From Sipunculus nudus (lineage: Eukaryota > Annelida > Sipuncula > Golfingiida > Sipunculidae): DNA of 64,000 nucleotides. Position numbers and translations under genes: made by a program. The stretch is taken from the NCBI GenBank assembly GCA_026874595.1, contig CM049314.1, positions 76,336,300-76,400,299 of the forward strand. The letters run 5' to 3'. Below the pieces are notes generated by a model. The model was not told the DNA's origin, did not search any database, and was given only the letters and a program-made list of their open reading frames with translations. Positions 1-15,938 of this stretch are shown here, piece by piece (the first letter of the stretch is position 1; each line of letters starts with the position of its first letter).

Positions 1-312
1 TCTCCTTTGAATGTCTCGTAATCTTTGAACCCAACAGTAATTAAATAATAATTAAACATTTACTTCAATATAATCTTTATCGTAGCTGTAGGAGCGGACT
101 TCTTCACCTACGGCGCTCGGGCGCCATCTTTTCATTCTTCAGCGTAGCTTTGGCTAGCCATCGTTCATTACCAAACAATCGAATTTCTACTTTGAAGCTT
201 TTGACTGAATATATATTTACTTTAAAGTGTCATTAATGTATATTTATATTGATTAAATCACACCTCTTCCTTATGTGTGAACAGGTTTAAATGAGATGTG
301 GTTTATTTTTAG

Positions 313-408
313 CATTGGACTGTAGCAGCGGCTCATTAACACAGACCCAGTGCAATTTGTGTAACACAGCAGGTCTTGGGGCTTACTATAACAGCGGCTC
401 TTGCAACA
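313..408 (+). CDS. Exon A1, 4-Cys module
   Basis: Acceptor ttttag, donor gtaagt, phase 1-1, 31 residues plus a split codon. C-x9-C-x2-C-x13-C, with AGLGAYY before the last Cys. The pair B1 shares only about half its residues but keeps QCNLC and AGLGA. Confidence 0.88.
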
Positions 409-3400
409 GTAAGTAAACCTTTCAAATTTCTTTAGATTAGTCCCTCCGCCGGGAGGGTATGCGTTCATCCCCGTTCGTGTGTGTTTCTGTCCATAACACA
501 TGCAGTCATGAACGGAACCTCATGAAACTACCAGGGCATTTCGGGAATGGCATACTCTTTGGCATATAGCTATCCAAATTAACACACGTTTGTTGAAATT
601 TAATGTAAAACACGTTTTTTTGTTTCTTTATTCGATATTCATATCAAATAGAAGTTACATGTCATTTAAAAAAAGAATCATTAATTTCTAATATATTAAA
701 ATTTATGCAGAAGGATAAATGATAGATAAGGAATAAAGAAAAACACCTGGACATATTTATATGTATTTTAAATTCATGTAATTGTTAATGCATACTTACC
801 GCCAGGTGTGAGATGTATCGTGTGCTTCATAAAAATGAAAGATGTAAATATATTATTTCAGACGTGAACTGTGCTGACAATAATGCCCTGACCACTCAGG
901 CCGCCTGTGAATCGTGCCGTAATCGCTACTGGGGCCTGGACTGTGACACTACACGTAAAGTATATTTTATATGACTGGTAATTGTGTCAGGTACTAGTTA
1001 TACTTAGACCCTATTAAACTCTTCTTTTTATAGTTTTGTATGCGCACGAAATATTTATAGCAATTAATGGTATAATATTTATTAACTTAAATAAATCCAC
1101 AAATAATTTCAGAGGTATTCAGTCAAGAGGTAATTTTATAGGCTACGATAATTGCATCAGTATAACATGTTTTGTTACCATTCGTAGAATGAGCTATACT
1201 AGTTGATAATACCTCATCAACGAATATAAAGAAACACCTTTGACGATTCAGCAAAAGTACGAAATTAAATATTTATATATATATATATTTTTCTGTATTA
1301 TATAAATATATAACTGTTAATGTTCAGTAACTTTGATTTCATTCAGTTTGTAAGACCGGAAACACATTTTGAGTTGCTCTCACTATTCACGTACAGATCT
1401 CGATTTTGAGCAGCGGTTTAAGGAAAGGAGAATTTAGCACATAATTTATGTATAAGAAGTGAATTTTTTTAAAAAACAGTTCCCATAACTGCCTCTACGC
1501 TTGTCAAGTCTTGGGGAAGCGTTACTGGGGACGCTTTGTGACATTTTCCTGCGTTAGTCGGTATTTCCTACGATATCTTTTTCTTCAGCCGCTGATCTCT
1601 GTACCGGGTCGCTTAACACACCGGAAAAATGCACTCAGTGTCTCTCCCATATGTGGTCATCAGGATCATGCGTCGGTAAGTTTTTTATAGTTCTCGTCCA
1701 CGATTACGTAAACCTTTAGTATGATAATCTTTGTATTTTAAGGCAGTGATTATGAATCTTGTATGTCTCTAAATGAGCACACCAGGGGCCTCCCACACAT
1801 CACTTTATAAATAAGCTCTAATGTCTCAGATTGGTGTCTGTTTTTTAAACAGTAAAATCTTAGAAGAAGTGTAATTATGAGATATAATTTTCCATTATTT
1901 TATTTTTTTTTGTATTAATGGACTATCTTAAAACTCAATGGTTTTATTTTGAGTAAATCAATAATAAAAGGTAGAAATAAAAAACCTCTGAAACGTAGAG
2001 TCAAAGAAAGAACAATATGCATAATCGATTTTAAACAATTTCCCCTCAGCGAGTGTTTTCTTAGTAGTGGCTGCCCCAATAGTATTTATAACTACCAGAA
2101 AAGGTAACAGTATGAAGGATGCCACAACCTTAACATCAGGTGCCTCTAAGCTCATATTTATAATGTTTTTTTTTTTAAATTGTCCTTCAAGACTATCTCT
2201 TCCGATGCTCATCTGTTTGAATCATGATTGAATGCGCCTAAGCATTATTGTCATATAACAATGTTGAATTGATTAAACAGCTTTGGACTGTACCTTTTTT
2301 GTTAGCGGTTGACTGTACGGATCCAAGTTTGGACGAGGCTTCCTGTAAGCGCTGCCGTCCATGGAAGTTCTGGAGCGGAACCGCCTGCCAAGGTAAGTAG
2401 CTTCGGGATCAAGATACATCGCTTATTTCTAATTAACCCTGTCCCCGATAGGGAAGGGAAGCCCCTGTCCCCGATAGGGAAGGGAAGCCCCTGTCCCCGA
2501 TAGGGAAGGGAAGCCCCTGTCCCCGATAGGGATGGGAAGCCCCTACGTATCACAAACTCTACCGTCCTATGTTGTTTATGTATTTCTATGTACTTTCTTG
2601 CACTTGCGTATGTCATTCGTATAATTTCGTACATTTTCGTATGTCATTCGTATAATTTCGTACATTTTCGTATGTCATTCGTATAATTTCGTACATTTTT
2701 GTATTTTTTCTGGATGAAGAAGCAGGTACCGATTAGTTCCTTTAATTTAAAACAATGACACCATCTAGAGTGGGAATATGGAAATAATAGGAATTGCAGG
2801 TTTTGAAAATAAAAGAATAATTTCTGCTCTTAATGCTGCGTATTTTCTGCTTCAGCCAATGACGCCGACTGTGCCAACCCGACAGCCATCACGGACCAGA
2901 ACAAGTGTACCGCCTGTTACCATGCCTACTGGACCGGCACAGCCTGTGCAAGTTAATAATTATTTCATATTATATAACTTGTAAAGTATATTTTATGTAT
3001 TTTTTCGTTTATTCTATTAGTATCACTATATATAATATATTTTGTGCGTTATTAATATTTGTTTGTGGGTTGCATGGATCTTTAGAGTTTTGGTTTAGTA
3101 ATATATCTCAACCCAAATATCAAAGTAACCGTCCCTATTTTGCCTCTATAGTAAATATATAATCTTTTTCTTTTATAGCATTTATCCTGCTTTATTTTAC
3201 TTATCACCTTTCCACCATGCTTGGGTCACTTTTTCTAGTATTGACTGTTCAAAAAATGGTAAAACCATTCTGCTTATATTTCCTCCTCAGCGGTGGACTG
3301 CGATCTTGCTGACAGCCAAGCAAAATGTGAGGCGTGTGACGGGTTCAAGTGGTCAAGCAGCAGCTGTACCCGTGAGTAGCGTATTATAGCAAAATAAACC

Positions 3401-6400
3401 ATCACAGAACACCTACACGGAGCATCAACAATCACAGAACACCTACACGGAGCATCAACAATCACAGAACACCTACACGGAGCATCAACAATCACAGAAC
3501 ACCTACACGGAGCGTCAACAATCACAGAACACCTACACGGAGCGTCAACAATCACAGAACACCTACACGGAGCATCAACAATCACAGAACACCTACACGG
3601 AGCATCAACAATCACAGAACACCTACACGGAGCATCAACAATCACAGAACACCTACACGGAGCATCAACAAACACAGAACACCTACACGGAGCATCAACA
3701 ATCACAGAACACCTACACGGAGCATCAACAATCACAGAACACCTACACGGAGCATCAACAAACACAGAACACCTACACGGAGCATCAACAATCACAGAAC
3801 ACCAACACGGAGCATCAACAATCACAGAACACCTACACGGAGCATCAACAAACACAGAACACCTTCACGGAGCATCAACAAACACAGAACACCTACACGG
3901 AGCATCAACAATCACAGAACACCTACACGGAGCATCAACAATCACAGAACTCCTACACGGAGCATCAACAATCACAGAACACCTACACGGAGCATCAACA
4001 AACACAGAACACCTACACGGAGCATAAACAATCACAGGACACCTACACGGAGCATCAACAAACACAGGACACCTACACGGAGCATCAACAATCACAGAAC
4101 ACCTACACGGAGCATCAACAATCACAGAACACCTACACGGAGCATCAACAATCACAGAACACCTACACGGAGCATCAACAATCACAGAACACCTTCACGG
4201 AGCATCAACAAACACAGAACACCTACACGGAGCATCAACAATCACAGAACACCTACACGGAGCATCAACAATCACAGAACTCCTACACGGAGCATCAACC
4301 ATCACAGAACACCTACACGGAGCATCAACAAACACAGAACACCTACACGGAGCATCAACAATCACAGAACACCTACACGGAGCATCAACAAACACAGAAC
4401 ACCTACACGGAGCATCAACAATCACAGAACGCCTACACGGAGCATCAACAATCACAGAACACCTACACGGAGCATCAACAATCACAGAACACCTACACGG
4501 AGCATCAACAAACACAGAACACCTACACGGAGCATCAACAATCACTGAACACCTACACGGAGCATCAGCAATCACAGAACATCTACACGGAGCATCAAAC
4601 TACAGACGCTACCTACCTTCCACAGTCTTATTCAGTATGGATGTCACTAGATGTAACAAGTCATTCTGAAAACCCCAAACTTAATTGAACCGTTCTTTAA
4701 TCTGTAGGTCCATTTTGTACAAAACTATCAGACAAGAATAGGTACAGGAGAGGTTAATATTCGAGTATAAAATAAGTATATGCAAATAATCGGGGGGGGG
4801 GGCGTATCATGCATGACTCGTACATACCAAGATTACAAACTTAGCCAAGCGACCATGTGGTCTTATTTAAGCATTCGTTTTCTTGCACAACATGAGTCTC
4901 AATTTGTTCCACTAAAGTATGACCATTGAAATTTTGCACAACCATAGCAAATTATTTTATAAATGTAATAAACTCAGAATCTGAATAAGCACTCTTTATT
5001 TTACAACATATTAGTTTAAATGATGAAGCTCGAGGTATCTCGTTCCGTGCAAACCGATTTATATTAAAAAGCTGATTATTGATTTTAGAGCCAAATAAAT
5101 TCTGAATAAAGTGTCACCAACAAGTCGAGGTTATCGACACATGAAAGACGCCGTGTCATCTAACCACAATAACTAGAAGCTTGTAAAATGTAAATGTAGG
5201 GTTTTCTCATGAAGTTTTATAGTAAATGTTAGGCTTTTACTCCCCTTTACTACATTGTCAAACTTTATCTAAATATTCATCTTTCAAAAATTAATCGCCA
5301 ATCTTTCATGGACACGTATCGGTAAAATATACTCTATTTATGTAAAACGACGCAACAGCGCAGCCAACTGAATACAATTCTGAGGACCGTTATCGAATAA
5401 GCATCTAGTATTTTTGCTTCTGATACTATTAAAGAATCGTTTCTATTGTGAACGGAAAGTATATCTTATTTCAGCGGTGGCATGCTTGGGCCAACAACTC
5501 TCCAGCCAGGATACCTGTGAATATTGTAGACACCATATATGGCACGGAACCTCCTGTTCAGGTAAGTGACGTCATCAAGAATGTTAAGTCAGCAGATATG
5601 TGACATCCTCAGGTAAGTTACGTCTCGCCTTGTATGAAAAAAGTGCTTGTGATTGAATGAATCTCCCGATTCCATCCCTTCGAAGTCACAAAGACAACAG
5701 GATAATAAGAATAATTTCTAATAGAGATGGTCAACTTGATATTTTAATTACAGATTATCCTGATTATCCTGCCCACCTGTTTTTTCATACGCCGGGCATA
5801 TGACGGTAGTATAATGGTATAGAGACCGTCCGTCCTTCCGTCCGTTAACTGTTAGTGTCGTTGGATAACTTACCGCGGCTTCGATGGATTTTCAGCACAC
5901 TCTCCATAACTACTTACCAATGTATTATCTCTCCCGAGTTCGATTATGGCCAAAATCCACATATATTAAATTAGGTCTATGGGTCACTGATCCACTCTGT
6001 TGTGTCGCCACGATAACTTTTGAAGAATATGATATGAAGGATTTTGATAAAACTTACCAGAAATGTAAATCAGTAAAATATCTCGCATAAGTTCGATTTC
6101 TAGCAAAATCCATGCATATTTAATGAGGTCGGAGGTCACTACACTTTGGATGCACAGTGGTGACTTAACAAAAATCCTATGGATTTTCATGAAACTCATT
6201 TTACATATTTATCAATGCAGTTCCTCATTATCAATTAAACTCTCAGCAGATTTCACGCATATTTAATGAGGTCAGAGGTCACAAGATACACGACGGGCGA
6301 ATTATGCACGTTTGCGATGTTCCTTTTAGTTTCTTTTATGGTAAGACATAATTTTTGGCACCAAAGGCAAAAAAAAAAAAAAAGTAAAGAAAATGCTTGA

Positions 6401-9177
6401 TTAATCATTGTGAAGTATTAACTTACTTAATGCGATTTTCCAATTCTTTAGCGACATCGTTCGGCGATCCAAAGGGAAAAGAAACAACAGAAAGCAGTAA
6501 CAACGTCATAATAGGTCGCGTGCAAAAGAAATACAGAAACAATGATCAAATGCTACCGACCCTCTTTTTTATAACGATGTTTTTTTCAACAATGCACGAG
6601 CTCTCACTGTTACGTCATTCACGAGTTGTTGATACGAAACAATGGCTACTCACTAGGGATATCTTAATATAAATATTCAAATATAAATATAGAATATAAA
6701 ATACATGCATATTACAGATTAACCATTTTAATAATTTTAACATTTGTTTGTATTAAATTCAAAGTTCACAATATCAGTTTGCGTTTAGTCATATGAATAG
6801 TAACAGCTACATCATGTCAATTATTTCAGAGTATTGGAATGCAAAATGAACGCAAACATAGAAACATGTTCATCGTCTGTACGTTTTTCTTTATGTCATA
6901 TTTGATAATTTATTAATTTTAGCTGCGGAATGTAGCAGCACTGGTCTCACACAAGCCCCGTGTAGTTCTTGCAAAGACATCAAGGTTTGGACAGGCAGCA
7001 CGTGCGCGGACTGTGAGTAAATCTGTAAAGACACTTGTTTTAAAGTTTTTGTTTCAGTTGAAGGCATTTTATAAAACGACATAAAGGTAAATTTAAATAC
7101 TAAATGTCTCACCCGGCCCATTTTAATCTTCAGTTTAATCACATAATACCTTTTGAATTCCTCCAATATGATTTTCATTCCTTGTGATTCTAAATTTCTC
7201 TGCCAGGTGTCTGGCGGAGGTTGGGATATCTATACTCTTCTTTGAAACTATGGCAACGGACACACAACTTACACCGGAACACAAGCTCTCATTGTACTTA
7301 CTCTTGGCCCTATGCCAGAAACAATGAAATCAAACCAACGAGAGCAGGTGTCGCATGTTTAAAATTTTTGCTGGATGCACAATGGTCTGATTACAATTCT
7401 TTGCTCTGTGCGCACCATAGTGTTCCTGCCCGGGTAACCCTTCCATAGAAAGCAGCGGTTACACAAAACGATGTCAGGTACCTCTGCGTCAGGAGCGTAG
7501 TTGAGGTCTTGAACTAAATATATATACAAGATATATAAATATACACACACATACATACATGTGTGTGTAGCTGTCTGTTACTTTATTCATGATAATTTTT
7601 ATTTTTTTTGTTTTAGTAACGACTGGACAGTGCTCCACGAGCGGCACGGCCACAACTTGCCCGGCGTGTCTCGGTAAAGTGTATGACGGGTCTTCGGCGT
7701 GCATAGGTAATGACCGGGCTTCAATTTTCATTTAAAACCAGATGGTATTTTCTTTTTTAGAAAAACAATCCGAGACGACCATAGGTTGATTACACCTATA
7801 ACTATCAATTAAAATTTAAATTGGTGTACGTAAGAATATATATATGTATTGCTGATCATTCTGTCCATGTTTAATAACGATTATTAAAAAAAGAAATAGA
7901 ATTCATGCATTTACGAGACATATATCATTAATATAGTTATATATGAAAATGTTTGTGAAATAACATATATATTAAACTATACTTATTTTACAAACTATCT
8001 TATACTCAGTTATGTATGTATATTGTTTTATATTTTTATATTATATTATATTTTATTATCACAAGTATTACCAACTTGACACATAATATTGGACATGACC
8101 ATACTTAGTATATTCAGCATGTTATACAATATATTATATTTTATTCATTATATGAGTGTATGTTATATTGTATTATCGCAGCTATTACCACAACGACAAC
8201 CCAGGCAACATGTGAAAATAACTATGGATATGTTAGTTTATCCATGACCTGCCGAAGTGAGTAACAAATCAAATGATATATTTTACTTAATCAATATTGT
8301 TACAAAAGCATAGAAGTTATGGTAAGAAGGTGACAACTTATATGGTTAAAGTGTGTATAGGAATTAAAATATTAAATCAGTTAGGTCATTGTTCCAGTTC
8401 TGATTAACTGTGAATCTATAATTAACAGCCCGCAGTTATAGAAACAGATATACATGTAGATAGATACACATGCTTAGTCACGTGGACATTTTGAACACCA
8501 TAAAATATTGTAGGGCCTATCGGGGAAACAAGCCCTATCGGTAGCACACAGGTCCAGCGTTCCACCACTTCGTCAATAAAACAAGCTTCAATGGCGAGAG
8601 AGATATTTCGGCCTTGATATGTTCTAAACTACACCCCTTTGAAATCGTTCTGACAACGGAACGAAGTGAATCAATTGATCATCCCAGGAGTCGCACTTGG
8701 GTAAACTAAGTGGCTGTATGTATTACGAAAATCACCCTTCTTCGGACCTCAAAGGCGGCATCCCGAACGAGCCCCCTTTTTTGCCAAGTAGACATCTTTC
8801 ACAGGTTAGAGTATAGTTTTACCGATCCGGGATGGGAACGCATGTCGGTGGTACACAAGTACAGCTTTTCAACATCTTCAGCTTCAATGGCGAAATATTC
8901 AGGTCCCCCTTTATATGCACCCCATAATAATATAACCATACACGCGTATCCTCAGACACACAATTCTATTCGGCCTCTCAGCAGAGGAAGGTCCGGAGTT
9001 TGTATTATGTATTTATGTGTGCTTTAGTAACCAGTTCTGTCTTCCCACACCAGGTGTCCTTACCGATAACATATGCAGTGGCGCCATCTCCAGCCAGGCG
9101 GCTTGTGGATGGTGTCCTGGCAGGTACTGGAATTCTGGGATCTGTACCAGTAAGTATTTTGGTAAATAGTGATATTA

Positions 9178-9212
<35 letters not shown>

Positions 9213-10252
9213 TATGTATGTTTTCAGTATAAGTTAATTCTAAACCAGGATCAGCTAAATAAAATATTTTGTTTTAAACTAAAAATGAAGAAAAAATGGA
9301 ACTTAGGTCCATAATTATTATTAACAATATATAGACATGTTCCCAATATATAGACAGTTTTACAATGAATGTCAACGGATGATTACATCGCATCGCTAAC
9401 TCGTGGGGCAGGGAGGATATATACCTCAGATTTCCCTGTATTACTCTGCTGTACATGTGCAACCAAGTAGGACGCCGGTACAAGAAAAATGAATATAGAA
9501 AGACAACGATCAATAGGAGAGAAATTACAGATGTAACTTCTGCATTATGTGCAATAACACAACATGCACCAGTAGAATGAGCCATCTGTTAATACTGAAC
9601 AGTGAATCTGTTAATACTATTTATAAGGAATCAACCATCATTAACATCTGTCTCAAAGTGACACTACCCGGTGGGAGGGTAGGAGGTATTTTTGTAATCT
9701 GACATTGATTTCGGTATACAGGCGGGTAACCTGAAATGATGCCAGGGGCTGTAGCTTGAGCCCTTAACAATAGGCGGGAGCTGGGGATTATCAATTTCGA
9801 ATCTTCTTATTTATATATAGCTTAACTTGGTCTCTCATGTATTTGAGAAGTATTTTCATTTGTCAAGCTGTCATTCTGTGATGTCGTGTTTTTTCCTTGA
9901 CACAGCTGTGACTTGCACAGCTGCGTCGACAGCTGCCGAGTGCAACGCCTGTTCCGGTAAATACTGGGATGGAGACGGCTGTGAAGGTTAGTGCGTCTCA
10001 GGTGTCCAGTATCAAGTTACGGTAAATTATCAAAACAAATGTCACCCCTCATTATTTTGTTTTACTCTTAATTCTGTGTCAGAATTGAATCAGGAGTTTT
10101 ATTTGTTATATGGAAAATATTGAGAACTCACACAGCCTATATGCGTCAATACTACTGTAGAAATACATATATCCAGAAAGGTAATGTTAATGATATATTC
10201 TACAGATCATACAATATTACATAAATGTTATATGATATCTATACACACACAA

Positions 10253-10330
<78 letters not shown>

Positions 10331-13300
10331 GTAACACCTTAATCTAAGACCCTTTAGTGTGCCGTTTAGTCATTGTTATTGCCTTCGCACGCCTAGAGTG
10401 GGGCTAAGGTATAGACTGTTCAGTGCTTAAACAGCCTGTCTGCCTGTATTGTCTGCACTGGTCTGGTGCTGTTCACATTTAAGGTCTACCTGGTTTGATA
10501 GGCCCGAATTTCTTCACTGAGAATAGGGGTAATTTATTTGCTTCCGATGCGTGGCCACGCAAACTGTTCAAGCGTATACGCACGTGTAGTGCGTCAAAAC
10601 ATGAAAACAGGGATGTGATGCATTGAAACACAGGAATTACGGATATGTTTACATACACATATATAATACAGATTGGAGAGGACTGAACAATCCCCGGAAC
10701 CATGTAAAATCGGCACGAGGGTCAACCTTAATTATCTCTTTAATTTCCTTTCAACCATTTAAAATACATTACAATATACATATTATCAAATTGAAATAGT
10801 CGATTAATTAATCAATCAAATTTATTTTTTACAAATAGGCCCCGATTATTATCCTGTTGATATATATATATACACCGTGCCATTTCCCCATATATCACAC
10901 ATACACACACAGCAGTAACATATGACAGGGAGAATTATAAACTTGATTTTTATATCATATTATGCTCATTGAATGTGTGATGAATCTCTTAACGGAGCTT
11001 GCTAAATATAAATATTTAACACAAATATGAACGTTCTCCCTCTTTCAGATGTCAGTGCACTGACGTGCTCAGGAACCGTATACACACAAGATGAATGCGA
11101 GTCTGGATGTTCAAAGAGCGACAACAGTGCCCGGGAATGGTCAAGCAACACAGGACAATGCATCGGTAAGGTGTATTTAATAAAATCTTTGTGTGGACGT
11201 AACCACATTTTTTAAATGATTTCTCAGCTTATCTATTAATAAGAACGCCTGCAAAATTCGATTTCGCTTTGTGAGTGCTAGTATATGCAAGTGGAAGCAC
11301 TGTCATTTTAGGAATTTGACATTATTTGGCGAAAGGTCTATCACATTGCCACCAATGAGACACCTTGTGTATCCACAGTGACATACCCGTACCCAACGAG
11401 CCCGGCAAAAAACACAGGCCTGTCCAAAGCGCGAAAGGATACTATGCTGTTACTCAAGTCCAGCGTACAAGTTATAAACTTTGGATACGATATGATACCA
11501 AGCAGGGTACGACAAGAAATCCTGGCCTATGGGCTTCGTATCTTAACGTATATGTACAAATACAATATCGATTCTGCGTCGTATCGAATCCGAATTTTCA
11601 TGATGTTAACGCTGGGTTTAAGTAGCTTTGTACTTATACATGCCTTGTCCTTCGTTATATCTTCTGTTGGTAGCGCATTAGGCTACTGTTTCATGACAAG
11701 ACAAGTAGCTGATCAGTATCAGATAAGGTTATCCCATCCCCTTTTGCACGAGATCCGTATAACGTACGGAAAAACACGATACGAATCTATGGTCTTTACG
11801 ATACGACGTTGCGATTGAAAAATATGAAATGGTATCGAATCGGAAATTCGTAACGTGTACGCTAGGCTTACACAACAAACAATATCCTTTATGCTATATG
11901 CTGAATTACGGATGTCAATGTAATAGCTGAACGTGAACACAAGACGCTCTCTCCCGTATTATTAAAACAAGAAAATCACTTGTGACATTCACTTCTCATC
12001 AAACGGCACATGACATGACGTCATTTTCTGTATCGCGTCATCGCGTTTCATACATGGCCGTAGGATTACAGACCATCGCAGTACATACTATGTATCAAAA
12101 CCTCTAAAGTGTTCTCCTGGGTTATTTATGTATTGATGTATTGAGACCTCACACTCCCGAACTTTCTTCAGAATTTCTATTGAAAAAGTTTTTAAAATTT
12201 ACTGCGGACAAAAAAAACACACATACACGTAACATCACACGCAGGATCGACAAAAGCCCTTACCCACTGCACCCGGTAGAGTTAATTATGCTATGCAGGT
12301 CTTGTGTAATTCGTGCTCTTTTCTGTGACGCAGGATTTATAAGTGACGTATATACAGAGTTTGCCTTTTTGTCTACATGTGTTACAATGAAACGCCTGCG
12401 GTTTGTTTATAGAAGACACTCTATAGAGCCATAGAACCAAGTTGTATATGTTAATATTTCATATTTTTATGCGTATGTATAGTTTATAATTGGTTGGTGC
12501 TCCTAGCACTCCACTTTAGTAATATTCGATGCCTCTGTAATAATTTTGTTAGTTAACGCTGAAGACTTTATTTTTCTGATTAATTTGAGTTTACTAAATA
12601 ACAAAATCAAGTGGAATATTAAATGTGTCAGGATTGATTAGTCAAGCCTTATACCACTGTGTACACTTTGGAAATTTTTTTTATTGTTCACGAACGCTTG
12701 TCAAGTATTGGATTTTCAAAGTATGAATAAATCAGGGTAAATATTTGACTTTAATTTTACCTTGATTACTTTAAGCTTGTGCCCAGCACTGTCTGACTTG
12801 TCACGTGGTGAACTCCGCTTCAACAGCGCCATCTGTCGAGTGTCTAACTTGTGAAGATGGCTACGTCCTTGACTCCGGTGCTTGCGTCTGTAAGTAACTG
12901 CAGTGTAATCTTTAAATACGCGCACCAGCCATCACAACCACCCCGTTAAGATGACCACTCTCTGTTAGTCCTTGTCAAATCTAACGTAAATTACCATAAA
13001 AATATTCCCACTTACAGGGCCATCCCGATATGACGACCACCGATGCCTTGGTAGACATCCGGTCTTAGAGAATGAACTTCTAGAGTTCAATAAAACCGTG
13101 ACCAACATTAATTTATTGACTTAGCAGGTCCAAATTGTCCGGCGTGTTCGTTCCGCATACTGAAACAATTTGTCAATATTATATCACGGTGTCTTCTTGA
13201 TTAATATCTTCGTCAATAAACATATAAGTTACATGCTAATGTAATAAACTTTATTAATTAATGATACAATGTGAAATATAATTTGTAAACTATTCACTTT

Positions 13301-14138
13301 ATCGCCGGGTTGGAAATAATTTGTGTACCATGACCCGCTAACTACCCGAAACGACTACATTGGCCGGTCCCTCAGATGGTCGTGTTAGAGAGATTTTACT
13401 TTGTTTATACAATACATTTACAGTTAATTGTGAGCTGACGAGCATTATCAATCTTAGATTAAAAGTAACGATTTTTCATCAAAGGCTACTCTTAATATGG
13501 TAAACTGCAAATCATTTTGTCGGTGCACACTGTAAAGTCCACACATTTACTGATGATGTATACTTTATGAGCTAACACTGGAAGTCCACACAGATCAGTC
13601 ATTGTAATATTAATTGTTGGTATACTAAAATTACTCATAAAAAGGAAACGCCGTTGATATAACTTTTTTTTGTTAATAATTAATATCTTAATATTTTTTA
13701 ACATAATATGTATATTGTACATAATATTTACATATTATTGTGCTTCTAGGGCGGAAAATCCTTAATATGCAGTTAAATTACAATATATGCTCTATTTTCT
13801 AAATATTAAATTATATATATTAATATTGAACTATATTCTAAATATTGAATTATTTGTATTAAATATTGAATTATGTATATTAAATAAATATATATATATA
13901 TTTGTATATATATTTATTCATGGGTTTAAATAAAAAGCGAAACTTGTGCAAAATATTTCTTTATTCATGGTCAAATGATACATGTAAGTACATATAAATC
14001 AAACCTACAACGCAATCACTGTGTTTCCATCCCAAAAAATCAAACTTCACTTTTTGAAGAGGGTACTCAGCGTGGTTAATTGGTCTTTTTTGTGCAGGTG
14101 ATCCTATTAGTGGAGTGATCAGGGGTTTTAAGGCAGGG

Positions 14139-14179
<41 letters not shown>

Positions 14180-15878
14180 AGAAGAAAACAGTTATTTCTA
14201 AAGTTGTATGATTTCAGCGTGTACCGCCGCCACACTTAACACCCAGATTAAATGTAACACCTGTAAACGGCCATGGAGCAGCGGAACGTGTGGAAGTAAG
14301 TACAGCATGTCATAGTCTCGTGTGCTTGACTTCATGTAACAAAATACAGTATCAAATTTTACGTTAGACTATACTGAAAGTATTCATTCCACGTAAAGGT
14401 TCTGAATGAGTGTGTTTTTTAATTTAATAATATATAAAAAATTAAATTAGGTTGTCTTTGATTAACTGGTAAATTTTCCTTATCTCTTGTTTTGGCGATC
14501 TCGAGAGTATGTTTTATCAGATATTAAATATCCCTGGAATTGCTGGAGTTATGAGCACCAGATTTTAAGGACATATTGATATGGTGATTGGTATTTCAGT
14601 ATAAGCTGCAGACAGTGCAGCTTAAAAGTAAAGCTTGGGTCTCTTGTCGAGAATGACAGACTACAGATATCAGTCTGATACTTAGCAGAACACAAATAGT
14701 TACCATAAGATTAAGAATGTTAAAAAGTAAAAATAAACAGACACCTTCCTGAACGCTTCTTGCAAATGCCATATAAGTTCATTTGTGACATTCATTGATG
14801 TGCTACGGGCCTTAGTATTGCGTCAGTTTCAGCTGAGTATCATGGTCCATGGGCCACTTTTGTGACAAATAGATAAACAAGACTATTTTAAGGTGTTGAA
14901 AACTGCACTCTAAATAACTCTTATGAAGTAGGCAGCCTTTGGCAGTGTGGGGGTATAGCACATGCTACATTCGCTACCAGTTAGTTCAGAATATATTCGT
15001 TTTGTTTAAGATCTAAGTATTGTCTGAAAATCATATAATGTTCATTTTTGTCAGAAAACGGGACATTGTTTTATCAATCTTGATACGTGTTATACTTGAC
15101 AACACGGTTTCAATAGAAAAGGGAATTTTCATTGACATATCAGTCTAACGTGATTTGTATACGAAATCACCCTCTCTCTCTCTCCCCACCCCACCCAACC
15201 CCACCCCAGAGAACCAACACACCTTACAGTTCACACATTGGTCAACAAATGCAGGTACTATTGTTGAAAGACGTCTGGTACTCAGGCCAACAGAACCAGG
15301 TTTAACGAGCTCAAGCCCTTCTTATTTGATCTGCTGGGAATAGCTTATTTACACCGATTTGTGCAAGCCTGGACGGACTGGTTGAGGACTCCTATTTTCT
15401 ATATTTTCTTATTTTTTTCCTATTGTCTCCCATATTTTCCAGCATTTAGATCATAGTCTCCTATATTTTCCTTTATTTTAATGTGCACATTTTTGTTTCT
15501 GACCCAATTATTATTATTCAATAATTAATGACATAAGAATCTATTTTATAAAAAAATCAGCTTTTTTTAAAGAACTCTCCTGTTAATAGATGCAGCTATG
15601 CAAGTTAAGCCATCTAAATAAATTAAACAGACATTTGGGATCTGCCTAGAGAATTGATGGACATGTTAAGCTACTGTGTAACCCATGATGGTACAGTGGA
15701 AATTCCTTTATGTTCCATTTTTTCTTTGCAGTAATTTCCTATAAACTCCTATATCTTTATCTGAAGTGATGCTATAAAAATCCTATGTTTTTTTTTTTGT
15801 GGGAGACTTGCTTGTGACCCGATGACTATTCAAGAAAAGGACCATCTCCAGGCATAGATGTATATCTAAGAACGGTAA

Positions 15879-15938
<60 letters not shown>

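Noticed and set aside
3274-4575. Minus-strand ORFs with VDAPCRCSVI repeats, or a CRISPR array
   Set aside because: Contiguous 30-bp tandem units without unique spacers in a eukaryotic intron; open frames are explained by unit length.
11378-11818. 146-codon ORF in intron A13
   Set aside because: No Cys-module, no recognised domain, no convincing donor, and no partner in gene B.
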